Source: Ureibacillus thermosphaericus (lineage in GTDB: Bacteria; Bacillota; Bacilli; Bacillales_A; Planococcaceae). From it: a stretch of DNA of 64,000 nt. Made by a program: the position numbers and the translations under genes. The notes below the pieces were generated by a model. That model was given only the letters and a program-made list of their open reading frames with translations, was not told the origin of the DNA and ran no database searches. The stretch spans positions 1 through 64,000 of the forward strand of contig NZ_JAAXPW010000007.1 of assembly GCF_012396605.1 (NCBI RefSeq), written 5' to 3'. Positions 43,822 to 52,153 of the stretch are shown one piece after another (position 1 is the stretch's first letter; each line of letters starts with the position of its first letter).

Positions 43822-44151
43822 ATGATTGAGCTATCTACGTTGGATGAAATTAATTCTTTTATTGAAAGAAACCCACTCACTTTTCTTTACTTTTCACGAA
43901 TGAATTGCGGGGGTTGTCATGCACTACTTCCTCGGGTAGAGGAAATGTTAAAAAATTATCCTAGAATCGCTTTTGGGTATATAAAAGTAGATGAAGTGGA
44001 GGAAACAGCAGGACGCTTTTCGATATTTACAGTGCCTGTACTACTGTTTTTTGTAGAAGGAAAAGAATCTATTCGAGAAGCAAGATTTGTGCACATGGAT
44101 ATTTTAAAAGAAAAATTAAATAAAATTGTGCAATTGTATGAAGAAAAATAG
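43822..44151 (+). CDS. Thioredoxin-like protein with CGGC motif
   Basis: Thioredoxin-fold protein of 109 aa. The active site reads FSRMNCGGCHALLPRVEEML, a C-G-G-C redox pair in place of CGPC. FGYIKVDEVEETAGRFSIFTVPVLLFF contains the conserved cis-Pro (TVP). Start ATG 43822 with GGTGAG at 43813-43818. Likely a disulfide reductase or thiol chaperone in the cytoplasm; partner unknown. Divergent from the yqhV-like gene. Confidence 0.87.
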   Translation: MIELSTLDEINSFIERNPLTFLYFSRMNCGGCHALLPRVEEMLKNYPRIAFGYIKVDEVEETAGRFSIFTVPVLLFFVEGKESIREARFVHMDILKEKLNKIVQLYEEK

Positions 44152-44158
44152 TAAAGAA

Positions 44159-44197
44159 AAAAGGAGGCGTTCCAATTTGACGTCTCCTTTTCCTTTT
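44159..44197. terminator. Bidirectional terminator
   Basis: AAAGGAGGCGT pairs with ACGTCTCCTTT, flanked by A-rich sequence on the left and TTCCTTTTTAT on the right; serves the two converging genes. Confidence 0.7.
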
Positions 44198-44424
44198 TAT
44201 AGCTTGTTCACAAGCGCATGTATTGTTTCTTTTAATTCATCATCGTGATCGGAAAGTTGAATTAAGTTAGCAAGGCGCTCTTTTAAAATATGGCGTTCAA
44301 TAACTTGTTTTTCGTCAAGTACGCTTACTAACAATTCGATAATTAAACGGTCACGAATGTCTAATGCTTCATCTACGCGTTCAGGTGTAATTTTGGCATT
44401 TGTATTCAATGCTTTGCTACCCAT
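44197..44424 (-). CDS. Hypothetical helical protein
   Basis: A 75-aa soluble protein rich in Leu and acidic residues (VDEALDIRDRLIIELLVSVLDEK, ERLANLIQLSDHDDELKETIHALVNKL), predicted all helical. No family recognised. GGGGGG on the minus strand about 8 nt before ATG 44424 acts as ribosome binding site. It converges with the thioredoxin-like gene. Confidence 0.65.
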   Translation of the reverse strand: MGSKALNTNAKITPERVDEALDIRDRLIIELLVSVLDEKQVIERHILKERLANLIQLSDHDDELKETIHALVNKL

Positions 44425-44621
44425 TTTTATTCCCCCCTAAAATCTTTCCTATAGTTCATAGTACCATAATATTATACTTTTTTGGATATTGAAATATATT
44501 TGAAAAATGGAATTTTAATGGAATTGGTGCACTAGTTTTATCCATGATAAAAATTTTGCTATTTTAAAAGGGTTTTAAAGAAGTATTTAGAATATATATT
44601 TGTAGAAAGGAGTTGGGAGAA

Positions 44622-45122
44622 GTGAGAGGAATTATAAACAACAAAAAAAGAGAAATTTCAGTTGATGATGCATTAGCTTTTTTGCGGGAAGCGAAAGTTG
44701 CTCATGTTGCAACAGTAGGAGAAGACGGCTATCCTTATGTCATTCCGTTTGTTTTTGTTTATGAAGAAGGGAAAAAATTGTACTTGCATATAGGCAATTT
44801 AAGAGAAAGTCATTTTTGGGAAAATGTTAAAAAGAATCCGCGGGTAAGTATTGAAGTTTGTGAAATGGGAGCTATCGTTCCTGGAAAGAAATACGCTTGT
44901 CAATCGGCTTTAGCTTATACAAGCGTCGTATTATTTGGGAAGATTCATCGAATTGAAGATGAACAAAAGAAAGAATGGTTTTATGATTGCCTTTGGAAAA
45001 AATATGGCGATCCACATTGGCAATTTGAAAAAGGTGGTTATCCTGCTTTGCCAAAAACTGAAGTATTTGAAGTAGACATTGAAAATATTACAGGAAAATT
45101 AAGTGAAGCTTTAAGTCATTAG
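44622..45122 (+). CDS. Pyridoxamine 5'-phosphate oxidase-like (NimA-type) flavoprotein
   Basis: Split-barrel FMN-binding protein of 166 aa. Features: ALAFLREAKVAHVATVGEDGYPYVIPFVFVYEEGKKLYLH, GNLRESHFWENVKKNPRVSIEV, and YTSVVLFGKIHRIED. NimA-type proteins reduce nitroimidazoles or bind heme/flavin; true pyridoxamine oxidase activity is not implied. Start GTG 44622 gives a 9-nt spacing from AAAGGAG (44606-44612); TTG 44613 abuts it. Confidence 0.85.
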   Translation: MRGIINNKKREISVDDALAFLREAKVAHVATVGEDGYPYVIPFVFVYEEGKKLYLHIGNLRESHFWENVKKNPRVSIEVCEMGAIVPGKKYACQSALAYTSVVLFGKIHRIEDEQKKEWFYDCLWKKYGDPHWQFEKGGYPALPKTEVFEVDIENITGKLSEALSH

Positions 45123-45188
45123 TAGTTGTGATTAACTTGCATGAAACCGATTGAGGGCTAATCGCAATTCGTTTCATTCGAAAAAATA

Positions 45189-45237
45189 GCCGCAGACATT
45201 TTACGATTGTAAAATGTTTACGGCTTTTTCGAATTTA
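45189..45237 (+). terminator. Terminator after NimA-like gene
   Basis: GCCGCAGACATTTTAC pairs with GTAAAATGTTTACGGC (one mismatch each side), followed by TTTTTCG. Same layout as the paiB terminator at 24201. Confidence 0.8.
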
Positions 45238-45285
45238 TAGCCTTCCTTAAAGAGCTATTTGAAAAGAATATTTATTTTATGTATT

Positions 45286-45981
45286 TTATTCTATATCCCC
45301 ACACTTTTTGGCTAATTCATATAATTTGTTTTGAATATAATGTTCGATTCTTTTTTGACCCTCTGAAAAATGTTCATTTTCTTGAAATGAAATTGGCTCA
45401 TCAGCAATAATCAGTCGATTTTTTTTGCTTACGTGTAAAGGTACAAAACGAACGTGTTGGCCAGTTTCTTTAAAATAATATTTTTCAATATATAGGTATC
45501 CTTCATACATTGCCTTTGTTTCGTTGGAAGTATTCGTGTAGTCAATCGTTGGATAAATGACGATGCTTTCGCCTCTTTTCAACGCTTCCACAGAAAGTTG
45601 AAACGTATTTACTATTTTTCTAGATCCTCTATACACAGGAATGCCTTTGCCGGATTTCAACAGGTTAGAAATAATAAATGAAAGGGGATATGCACATAGT
45701 TTTGCGATTGTTTTATTCATTCCCATTCTTTTTGTAAATGTGTAGTCCACATATTGTTGATAGCATGATTTACGGTCTAAAAAAACATGTAAAATCCAAG
45801 TTCGCAAACTTTTCGGAAACCATAAATATATAATAAATGGATTAAAAAGATTTTGATGGTGTGAAATATAAACAACAGGCTCTTGAGTATTTTCAGGAAT
45901 TTCTACTTTATAGGTAGGGTATATTTGACGAATAATCCATTGAGAGATTAGGAAGAACTTACCGTAAAAATTAGATACCAT
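45286..45981 (-). CDS. Lysophospholipid acyltransferase-like protein
   Basis: PlsC-type acyltransferase of 231 aa. The acyltransferase motif is VVYISHHQNLFNPFIIYLWFP, that is H-x4-N in place of the usual H-x4-D; GIPVYRGSR and GESIVIYP are motifs II and III. The changed catalytic Asp is notable: either the enzyme uses HH differently, or activity is reduced. Start ATG 45981 (AAGGTG upstream) overlaps the end of the glycosyltransferase gene by 11 bp. With it, it may build a membrane glycolipid. Confidence 0.78.
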   Translation of the reverse strand: MVSNFYGKFFLISQWIIRQIYPTYKVEIPENTQEPVVYISHHQNLFNPFIIYLWFPKSLRTWILHVFLDRKSCYQQYVDYTFTKRMGMNKTIAKLCAYPLSFIISNLLKSGKGIPVYRGSRKIVNTFQLSVEALKRGESIVIYPTIDYTNTSNETKAMYEGYLYIEKYYFKETGQHVRFVPLHVSKKNRLIIADEPISFQENEHFSEGQKRIEHYIQNKLYELAKKCGDIE

Positions 45982-46699
45982 GTTCTTCACCTTCATCCAG
46001 CTTCTTATTTGCAAAAATTCCAGAAATAATCATTGTAAAAATTTTTAAAGAATCTTTTATAGGGTGATAATAAGAGCTTCTATTTTTGTTGATGTATATA
46101 GTTTGAATAGGGATTTGCTTGATAGGAATTTTCTTTTTGGCGGCAGCAATTAACATGTTCATTTCATATTCGTAACGTTCTCCTTCTAAAGCAAGGAGTG
46201 AAGGAAGTATTTTTATAGGAATGCCACGAAGGCCTGTTTGCGTATCTTGAAGATGAATTTGAAATAATGCTGTAAATAAATAACTAGTAATTTTATTTCC
46301 AATATAACTTCTAATCGGGACATTTTTTTGGTCAAAATTTCGGACGCCAAGAAGAATGGCATCTTGAACATCACTGAGTAATTCAGCAATGTTGATGACA
46401 TCTTCAATGGAATGTTGACCATCTGCGTCAGCAGTTATCACCCCGTCCACATGACAGTGCTTCAAAACGTATTGAAATGCGGTTTTTAATGCACGACCTT
46501 TGCCCTTATTTTTTTCATGAGTCAGCACGGTGCAATTTTGTATTAATCCAATTTGATGAAATATTGCATTGCAACTAGTCATACTTCCATCGTTAATTAC
46601 GACAATCTGTGAAACATTATGACTTTTTAAATCGTATATATAATCGATTAAATCATGAGTTGGATTCAAGGCGGGAATGATAACGCAGACTTTATTCAT
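45971..46699 (-). CDS. Family 2 glycosyltransferase
   Basis: Glycosyltransferase of 242 aa, GT-A fold, DPM1-like. VCVIIPALNPTHDLIDYI opens the nucleotide-binding domain, VVINDGS is the first Asp motif and ITADADGQHSIEDV the metal-binding DXD region; DTQTGLRGIP is the acceptor-side motif. No membrane helices. Overlaps the acyltransferase gene and faces the divergent UgtP-like gene, suggesting a glycolipid function. Sugar donor unknown. Confidence 0.87.
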   Translation of the reverse strand: MNKVCVIIPALNPTHDLIDYIYDLKSHNVSQIVVINDGSMTSCNAIFHQIGLIQNCTVLTHEKNKGKGRALKTAFQYVLKHCHVDGVITADADGQHSIEDVINIAELLSDVQDAILLGVRNFDQKNVPIRSYIGNKITSYLFTALFQIHLQDTQTGLRGIPIKILPSLLALEGERYEYEMNMLIAAAKKKIPIKQIPIQTIYINKNRSSYYHPIKDSLKIFTMIISGIFANKKLDEGEEHGI

Positions 46700-47072
46700 A
46701 TCGTCCCTTCCTTTCTAAACCGTTATGTTGACTTCAAATCTTTCAGCAAATTTGAAGTAGAAATTTTTAAATATATGGATTCTAATATTAGTTTTCCAAG
46801 TTCATAAAAAATCTTATATTCATGTATATTCATAAGTTTGAATTTCATTCCAAAAGAATGAAAAATAAGGTGACTCTAGTTAAACAGAATAAAATTTTAA
46901 TAAAGTTTTCTTTTGCTTGAAAATCAATTATGTGTAATAGAAAATTTTGCACATTAACTACGTATTGTTAGGCATAAGTTATAAAAATAAGTATTATTTT
47001 TTGGAATGATTACCTATTCAATATTGTTTAAATAAAATGAAAACGATGGATTTTATGTGTGAGGGTGATATT
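46700..47072. other. Divergent promoter region
   Basis: 373 AT-rich bp between the GT2 and UgtP-like genes. I see no strong palindrome, hairpin or ORF; promoters for both directions must lie here. Confidence 0.3.
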
Positions 47073-48212
47073 GTGGAGAGGGATTTAAAGATTCTGCTAT
47101 TAACGGGGAGCTATGGAAATGGTCATTTAAAAGTATCAAATACTTTAAAAAATACATTCTTTAACTATGGCATTACAGATGTAATAGAATCTGATCTTTA
47201 CTACGATTCTCACCCATTATTAACAAAGGCTTCAAAATATTTATATATAAAGAGTTTTAATTATGGTCGGAAAATCTATGGATTACTATATTATGGCGGT
47301 AGAAGAAATAAAAGGTATTTCGATATTGAATTTATGAATACTTATGGAATGAAAAAACTGATGCGAATGGTTGAGACAGTAAAGCCAGATATTATAGTGA
47401 ATACATTTCCAATGCGAGTTGTACCAGAATTAAAAAGAAAAACAGGTATTCAATTACCCATTGTAAATGTGATTACAGATTTTCAAGCTCATAAAAATTG
47501 GATTCATGATTATATAGACCGATATTATGTGGCAACTGAAGATTTAAAACAAAATTTAATAAACGCTGGAACACCTGATTATAAAATTAAGGTCACAGGA
47601 ATTCCAATTGAAGAAAAGTTTGAACGCTCAGTGGACCGAAACGATCTTCTTGAATCTTATGGTTTAGATTCAAAAAAGCCTGTAATTTTAATTGCAACGG
47701 GAGCTTATGGAGTAATAAAAGATATTGAAGGAATTATGGAGAAATTATTGCAGCATGACAATAATCAAATACTCGTCATATGCGGGAAGAATGAGGAGTT
47801 GAAAAATAATCTATTAGAAAAATTTTCCGAAAATCAAAATGTTAGAATATTTGGGTACACGAACAAAATGGATGAAATGATGAAAATGGCTACCGTAATG
47901 ATTACAAAGCCAGGAGGAATTACGTTAAGTGAAGCATTAGCTGTTCAAGTACCGCTGTTGCTGTATCAAGTAGTGCCTGGTCAAGAGTTGGAAAATGCAA
48001 ATTACTTTCAGTCTAAGGATGCGGCAATTATTGTGAATCAACCTGATGATTTAGTTATGTCTGTACTTCAGCTAATTGGAGATGAAAACCATCGAAACCG
48101 GTTAATTGATAATATGAAAGAAATATATTGCCCAAGATCAGCTGAAGTTATTTGCGAAGATGTTATTTCATTAGTTGAACAAAAACACCAATTTAATCGA
48201 TTTATCGGATAA
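47073..48212 (+). CDS. ugtP: Diacylglycerol glucosyltransferase UgtP-like
   Basis: GT28/MGDG-synthase-type enzyme of 379 aa, close to B. subtilis UgtP, which adds glucose from UDP-glucose to diacylglycerol to make glycolipid and the lipoteichoic acid anchor. Shared segments: LTGSYGNGHLKVSNTL, IIVNTFPM, VNVITDFQAHKNWIH, YYVATEDLKQ, and the donor site TKPGGITLSEALAVQVPLLLYQVVPGQELENA. Start GTG 47073 with GAGGGTGAT upstream; the ATGs at 47037-47055 have no site. In relatives it also couples nutrient status to cell size through FtsZ. Confidence 0.9.
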   Translation: MERDLKILLLTGSYGNGHLKVSNTLKNTFFNYGITDVIESDLYYDSHPLLTKASKYLYIKSFNYGRKIYGLLYYGGRRNKRYFDIEFMNTYGMKKLMRMVETVKPDIIVNTFPMRVVPELKRKTGIQLPIVNVITDFQAHKNWIHDYIDRYYVATEDLKQNLINAGTPDYKIKVTGIPIEEKFERSVDRNDLLESYGLDSKKPVILIATGAYGVIKDIEGIMEKLLQHDNNQILVICGKNEELKNNLLEKFSENQNVRIFGYTNKMDEMMKMATVMITKPGGITLSEALAVQVPLLLYQVVPGQELENANYFQSKDAAIIVNQPDDLVMSVLQLIGDENHRNRLIDNMKEIYCPRSAEVICEDVISLVEQKHQFNRFIG

Positions 48213-48241
48213 AAGGAGGATCAACAAGTAGAACCTCCTTT
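48213..48241. terminator. Hairpin between converging genes
   Basis: AAAGGAGG pairs with CCTCCTTT around a 13-base loop. No long T-run, so it is a weak bidirectional terminator. Confidence 0.5.
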
Positions 48242-48255
48242 CAATTTGTAAAATT

Positions 48256-48558
48256 TTAGATCATTTTTAATAATGCTTCTTCTCCGGTCATTCCTTTAAC
48301 AATTCCCATTTTTTCGGCTTCAGTTGTAACAGATTCGAGCGGAGCTTTTAATAATTCATCAATGGTTTTTACCCCAACTGCACGACCTGCAATAATTTTT
48401 CTGTCAGCTAACCGAGTGTTCAATAGTTCAACATCTAGCGCACCACACATAATGTACCCAATTTCATTCGAGATTGTTAATAAAGTTGTTTTCGGCAAGT
48501 GAACAGTGACGGCAGTGTACATATGTCCTTGTAATTCAATGGGTTCAATTGAGATCAA
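48256..48558 (-). CDS. yunC: YunC-like DUF1805 protein
   Basis: DUF1805 family, about 100 aa, very similar to B. subtilis YunC: YTAVTVHLPKTTLLTISNEIGYIMCGALDVELLNTRL, GRAVGVKTIDELLKAPLESVT, GMTGEEALLKMI. The Cys in MCGALDV is fully conserved. Function unknown. Start TTG 48558 is preferred because AAAGGAG lies 8 nt upstream and the alignment with YunC begins there; ATG 48564 is only 2 nt from the site. Confidence 0.88.
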   Translation of the reverse strand: MISIEPIELQGHMYTAVTVHLPKTTLLTISNEIGYIMCGALDVELLNTRLADRKIIAGRAVGVKTIDELLKAPLESVTTEAEKMGIVKGMTGEEALLKMI

Positions 48559-48754
48559 CCACATCGCTCCTTTCTTTAATAAAATATGGAGCGACGAAAA
48601 AAATGTTCAAATGGTGTCGAAGAAATTTTATGTCCATTCTAAGTGTGTTGCAAAATAAATGAAAATATTAGGAAAGCATAGTTGTTTGCTGAATTTTTCA
48701 TACTAACAATGATTTCACTAAGGAAATCGACCATGATGAAAGAGGTGATTGCCG

Positions 48755-48898
48755 ATGAGTAAGAAGGAAGTTTTTCCGAAAGCTCTTCGAAATCAAAACT
48801 TAAAGCCGAAATATCAAAAATCTCAAATTAACGGTCAAACGGAAATATCACTTCATAACCAAATTTTGAGAACGGATGCGAAGGCAAGGCAGTATTAA
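48755..48898 (+). CDS. Tiny basic protein, first of two tandem cassettes
   Basis: A 47-aa very basic, Gln/Asn-rich peptide (MSKKEVFPKALRNQNLKPKY ... RTDAKARQY) without membrane segment. It resembles minor small acid-soluble spore proteins in size and composition but I cannot match a family. GAGGTGAT lies before ATG 48755. The leader (AATGATTTCACTA at about 48710) and terminator match those of the next cassette at 49065. Confidence 0.55.
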   Translation: MSKKEVFPKALRNQNLKPKYQKSQINGQTEISLHNQILRTDAKARQY

Positions 48899-48926
48899 AG
48901 AGCATCATGGCGCCCTAGTGAAAGTG

Positions 48927-48953
48927 CCCGGAACTTAGTTTCCGGGTTTTTTT
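48927..48953 (+). terminator. Terminator of first cassette
   Basis: CCCGGAA pairs with TTCCGGG around CTTAGT, followed by TTTTTTT. Identical stem-loop to 49210-49229. Confidence 0.9.
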
Positions 48954-49064
48954 CAGATATTTTTTCAAAAAAGTAGCGATTTGTGTATAAATATTTGTAA
49001 AGCAGTCATAATAAATAATGATTTCACAAGACAATCCGACATGATAAACAGGAGGGATTTCCCG

Positions 49065-49148
49065 ATGGAAAAGATCAAAGACCAATTTGATTCTGACACT
49101 CCGCCGAAAACTCGTCAAGGTGAAGGAAAGTCCATTGTTCAAAAGTAA
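49065..49148 (+). CDS. Tiny protein, second tandem cassette
   Basis: A 27-aa peptide (MEKIKDQFDSDTPPKTRQGE plus seven residues), with a strong GGAGGG 10-15 nt before ATG 49065. The upstream leader (AATGATTTCACAA, then CATGATAAACAGGAGGGATT) parallels the first cassette, and so does the terminator. Likely a spore-associated small peptide; no family recognised. Confidence 0.5.
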   Translation: MEKIKDQFDSDTPPKTRQGEGKSIVQK

Positions 49149-49209
49149 ATTGAATATGGAGTAACACCGAAGAGTTTCTGAATTCATGTCGTGATTTGTG
49201 AAATCGAGG

Positions 49210-49246
49210 CCCGGAACTTAGTTTCCGGGTCAATTTTTTTTTTATC
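49210..49246 (+). terminator. Terminator of second cassette
   Basis: CCCGGAACTTAGTTTCCGGG at 49210-49229, the same 20 bases as in the first cassette, followed by TCAATTTTTTTTTT. The stretch from here to 49506 holds no other supported gene. Confidence 0.9.
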
Positions 49247-49506
49247 AAATAGGAAAAAGACAAATAAGAGATGAACACAATATGCTCATTCCCTTCCATA
49301 ACAATCCCCTATTTGTAGGTCCATTCTCCAACTATTGCGCTGTTTATGATTTATCCATCTCAAATAAACAATATTATTTCCATTGCAATTCATTACATAT
49401 TGATTAAATACGACCTAAGACTGAAAAGAATATATTTCTTCGGGCGGTTTAATGGTGTATGTAATGTCGTTAGAATGGAGGTATATTTACAAAGGAGAAA
49501 GTCGAG

Positions 49507-50067
49507 ATGGAAAAAGTATATTTATTATTTACCGATACTGGAACGCTTTTTACGAGAATGATTAAGCTTTATACGAAAAAAACTTATAATCATGCATCCA
49601 TTGCATTTGACTCAAATTTTCAGGAAGTGTACAGTTTTGGAAGAAAATATCCAAATAATCCATTTATCGGCGGTTTTGTAAAGGAAGATTTACGTAGTAC
49701 GCTTTTTTTAAAAAGTAGAGGAGCTGTATATAGCATTTGGGCTACAAAAGAACAAATTGCTCGTATGAAAGAAATCATAAAATCTATTGAAGCAGAACAA
49801 CAAAAATATAAATACAATTTAACAGGGCTTATTACATACACTTTTAATAAACCATCACATCGAAAAAATGCTTATTTTTGCTCTCAATTTGTTGCTCACG
49901 TTTTAAAAGAAGGGGCGAATTATGAATTTCATAAACCGATTTCTCTGATTTCCCCTTATGATTTACAGTGTTTAACGAATTTGCAGTTGGAATATGAAGG
50001 ACCTTTATTTCATTTAATAATGAACGAAAATCGAATGAATGATTTATATCGATATAATGTTGGATAA
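49507..50067 (+). CDS. Permuted NlpC/P60 (YiiX/C92-like) protein
   Basis: A 186-aa protein with a circularly permuted papain-like layout: the catalytic His in KTYNHASIAFD near the N-terminus and the catalytic Cys in NAYFCSQFVAHVL near residue 124. This order (His before Cys) is typical of the YiiX/YebB group of cysteine peptidases/amidases. No signal peptide, so it acts inside. Conserved as a single gene in bacilli. AAAGGAG at about 49491 precedes ATG 49507. Substrate unknown. Confidence 0.78.
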   Translation: MEKVYLLFTDTGTLFTRMIKLYTKKTYNHASIAFDSNFQEVYSFGRKYPNNPFIGGFVKEDLRSTLFLKSRGAVYSIWATKEQIARMKEIIKSIEAEQQKYKYNLTGLITYTFNKPSHRKNAYFCSQFVAHVLKEGANYEFHKPISLISPYDLQCLTNLQLEYEGPLFHLIMNENRMNDLYRYNVG

Positions 50068-50174
50068 GGGAAACTTTACTTGTCAGTCTAGTTTAGCAAT
50101 TGTTGTATCTCTGTATGAAATATAAAACCTGTAACAAAATAAATATAGCCAAATATTGTTTGTGAGGTGCAACA

Positions 50175-51443
50175 ATGGAAAATATCAATGAAATTCCAAG
50201 AGATGAAGGTATTGATCATAGCCTAGCACTTTTAAAAGAAGGGTATGAATACATTTTAAATCGCAGAAAAAGCTTGCAAACCAATATTTTTGAAACAAGA
50301 ATATTGGGGAAAAAGGCGATATGCATGGGTGGGAAAGAAGCGGCACAATTGTTTTATGATCAAACAAAATTTCAACGTCAAGATGCTGTTCCAAACCGCA
50401 TCATTGAAACCTTATTCGGGAAAAATAGCGTTCAAACCCTTGATGGAGTAGCTCATCGACATCGCAAAAAAATGTTTATGAATGTCATGACAAAAGAAAA
50501 AATAAATGAGTTTTTAGATATTGCAAAACTTGAATGGGAAAAAGCATTAGATCAATGGAGTAAAGAAACAGAAATTATTTTTTATGAAGAAATGAAAACG
50601 CTGTTATGTAAAGCGGCATTTAAATGGATTGGGTATCCTCCCCATGAAAAAGATACGGATATATTGATGAAGGAAATAGGAGCGATGTTTGAAACGCCTA
50701 TCGCATTTGGCCTGCAACATTGGATAGGTAGAAATAAAAGAAATCAATTGGAAAAAAAGATGGAGAAATTGATAGAAAAAATACGCTCCAACGAAGTACA
50801 AGTACAAAGTGAATCGATATTACATCAATTCGTATTTTATAAAGATTTAGATGGAAGTTTGTTAGATGTAGAAACAGTGGCAGTTGAGATTATTAATATT
50901 TTAAGACCTATTGTTGCGATTTCCATCTATATTAATTTCATTGTAATGGCATTATCCCAATTTCCTCACGAAAGAGTAAAATTAAAAAATACGCCTGATT
51001 ATATCCACTTATTTATTCAAGAAGTAAGACGTTTTTATCCTCTTGTTCCTGTTGCTGCAGCAAAGGCTAAAAGTAGTTTTACTTGGAACGGATATGCATT
51101 TCATGAAGGGACGCTCGTTTTATTGGATATTTACGGTACTAATCATGATCCGAATATTTGGGTAAATCCCGATGAATTTCAACCTGAACGTTTTGCCCAA
51201 TGGCAGGATGACCAATTCAGTTTCATTCCGCAAGGCGGCGGAAGATATGAAACAACCCATCGTTGTCCAGGTGAACAACTAACCATTGAAGCGATGAAAT
51301 TAAGTTTAGAGTATTTGTTAAATAAAATGGATTATGAGATTCCAGAACAGGACATGTATATCACGATGGATACGATACCAAGTATTCCTAAAAGTAAAGT
51401 GATATTAAAAAATGTTAAGCGATTAAAAGAAAGCATTCATTAG
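50175..51443 (+). CDS. cypC: CYP152-family cytochrome P450 fatty-acid peroxygenase
   Basis: P450 of 422 aa of the peroxygenase class (B. subtilis CypC/P450-BS-beta), which hydroxylates or decarboxylates fatty acids using hydrogen peroxide. MENINEIPRDEGIDHSLALLKEGYEYI is the family opening. The I-helix lacks the usual acid-alcohol pair and has RP in ILRPIVAI, where the Arg binds the fatty acid carboxylate. EVRRFYP is the K-helix, and the heme ligand Cys is in THRCPGEQLT. No redox partner is needed. Terminator at 51451. Confidence 0.93.
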   Translation: MENINEIPRDEGIDHSLALLKEGYEYILNRRKSLQTNIFETRILGKKAICMGGKEAAQLFYDQTKFQRQDAVPNRIIETLFGKNSVQTLDGVAHRHRKKMFMNVMTKEKINEFLDIAKLEWEKALDQWSKETEIIFYEEMKTLLCKAAFKWIGYPPHEKDTDILMKEIGAMFETPIAFGLQHWIGRNKRNQLEKKMEKLIEKIRSNEVQVQSESILHQFVFYKDLDGSLLDVETVAVEIINILRPIVAISIYINFIVMALSQFPHERVKLKNTPDYIHLFIQEVRRFYPLVPVAAAKAKSSFTWNGYAFHEGTLVLLDIYGTNHDPNIWVNPDEFQPERFAQWQDDQFSFIPQGGGRYETTHRCPGEQLTIEAMKLSLEYLLNKMDYEIPEQDMYITMDTIPSIPKSKVILKNVKRLKESIH

Positions 51444-51450
51444 TAATAAG

Positions 51451-51489
51451 AAGCCTCAAAAGTTTTCTACTTTTGGGGCATTTTTTTCG
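51451..51489 (+). terminator. Terminator after cypC
   Basis: GCCTCAAAAG pairs with CTTTTGGGGC around TTTTCTA, followed by ATTTTTTT. Confidence 0.85.
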
Positions 51490-51581
51490 AAAATAAAAAA
51501 ATTTAAATTGAAAAGAGAAGGAGTTTTCTTTTTTGTATCGAAGGATTACTACAATAAGTAAACCTATAGGAGCTGACATTC

Positions 51582-52052
51582 TTGGATAAAAATAAAGAAA
51601 AAATATTAATTCATTTCGAGAATTCAGTGGATTTTGTAAAAAATTTATCAAAACTGACGGAAAATGAATGGTACTTATCATTAACAAATGACGAATGGAC
51701 AATTGCAGGCGTTGTCACTCATTTCATTGCGTTAGATGAATTTGTCCTTCAAAAACGAATTCCCTACTTTAAAAAAGATGGAGTTTTTCCAAAAGAACTA
51801 GACAAACAAGCAATCAAACAACAATCATTAATTGAGAGTAGAAAAAGAAAAAAGGAAGAGATTATAGAAAAATTTACCTCTGTTAGAAGAAGCCTTATTA
51901 TTGCTGTAAATAATTTAGAAGATGAAAAATGGTCGAAAAGTTATCGCATTCATTCATCCAAATATACTATTTCGTCCTATTTGTTTGAATATATTCATTA
52001 TGATTTAAAACAGTTTAATAAAGTGAGAGAAGCATTATACTTAAAAAAATAG
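51582..52052 (+). CDS. DinB-like (ClbS/DfsB type) protein
   Basis: Four-helix-bundle DinB superfamily protein of 156 aa, possibly a metal- or thiol-dependent detoxification enzyme. Metal-type histidines: TIAGVVTHFIALDEF and FEYIHYDLKQF; EWTIAGVVTH is the common helix-two motif. Start TTG 51582. It is a single gene after cypC with its own leader. Confidence 0.7.
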   Translation: MDKNKEKILIHFENSVDFVKNLSKLTENEWYLSLTNDEWTIAGVVTHFIALDEFVLQKRIPYFKKDGVFPKELDKQAIKQQSLIESRKRKKEEIIEKFTSVRRSLIIAVNNLEDEKWSKSYRIHSSKYTISSYLFEYIHYDLKQFNKVREALYLKK

Positions 52053-52153
52053 TTTTGGCCTCCATGAATAGGGCCTTTTGTTTTTTTATAAAGAGAATGT
52101 CAAAGAAAGTCCTTGTAGCAGATTTCATCACAAGGACTTTCAATCCTATTTGT

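Noticed and set aside
43749-43880. N-terminal extension of the yqhV-like gene
   Set aside because: It would run opposite to the start of the thioredoxin-like gene, has no RBS, and YqhV proteins are about 90 aa.
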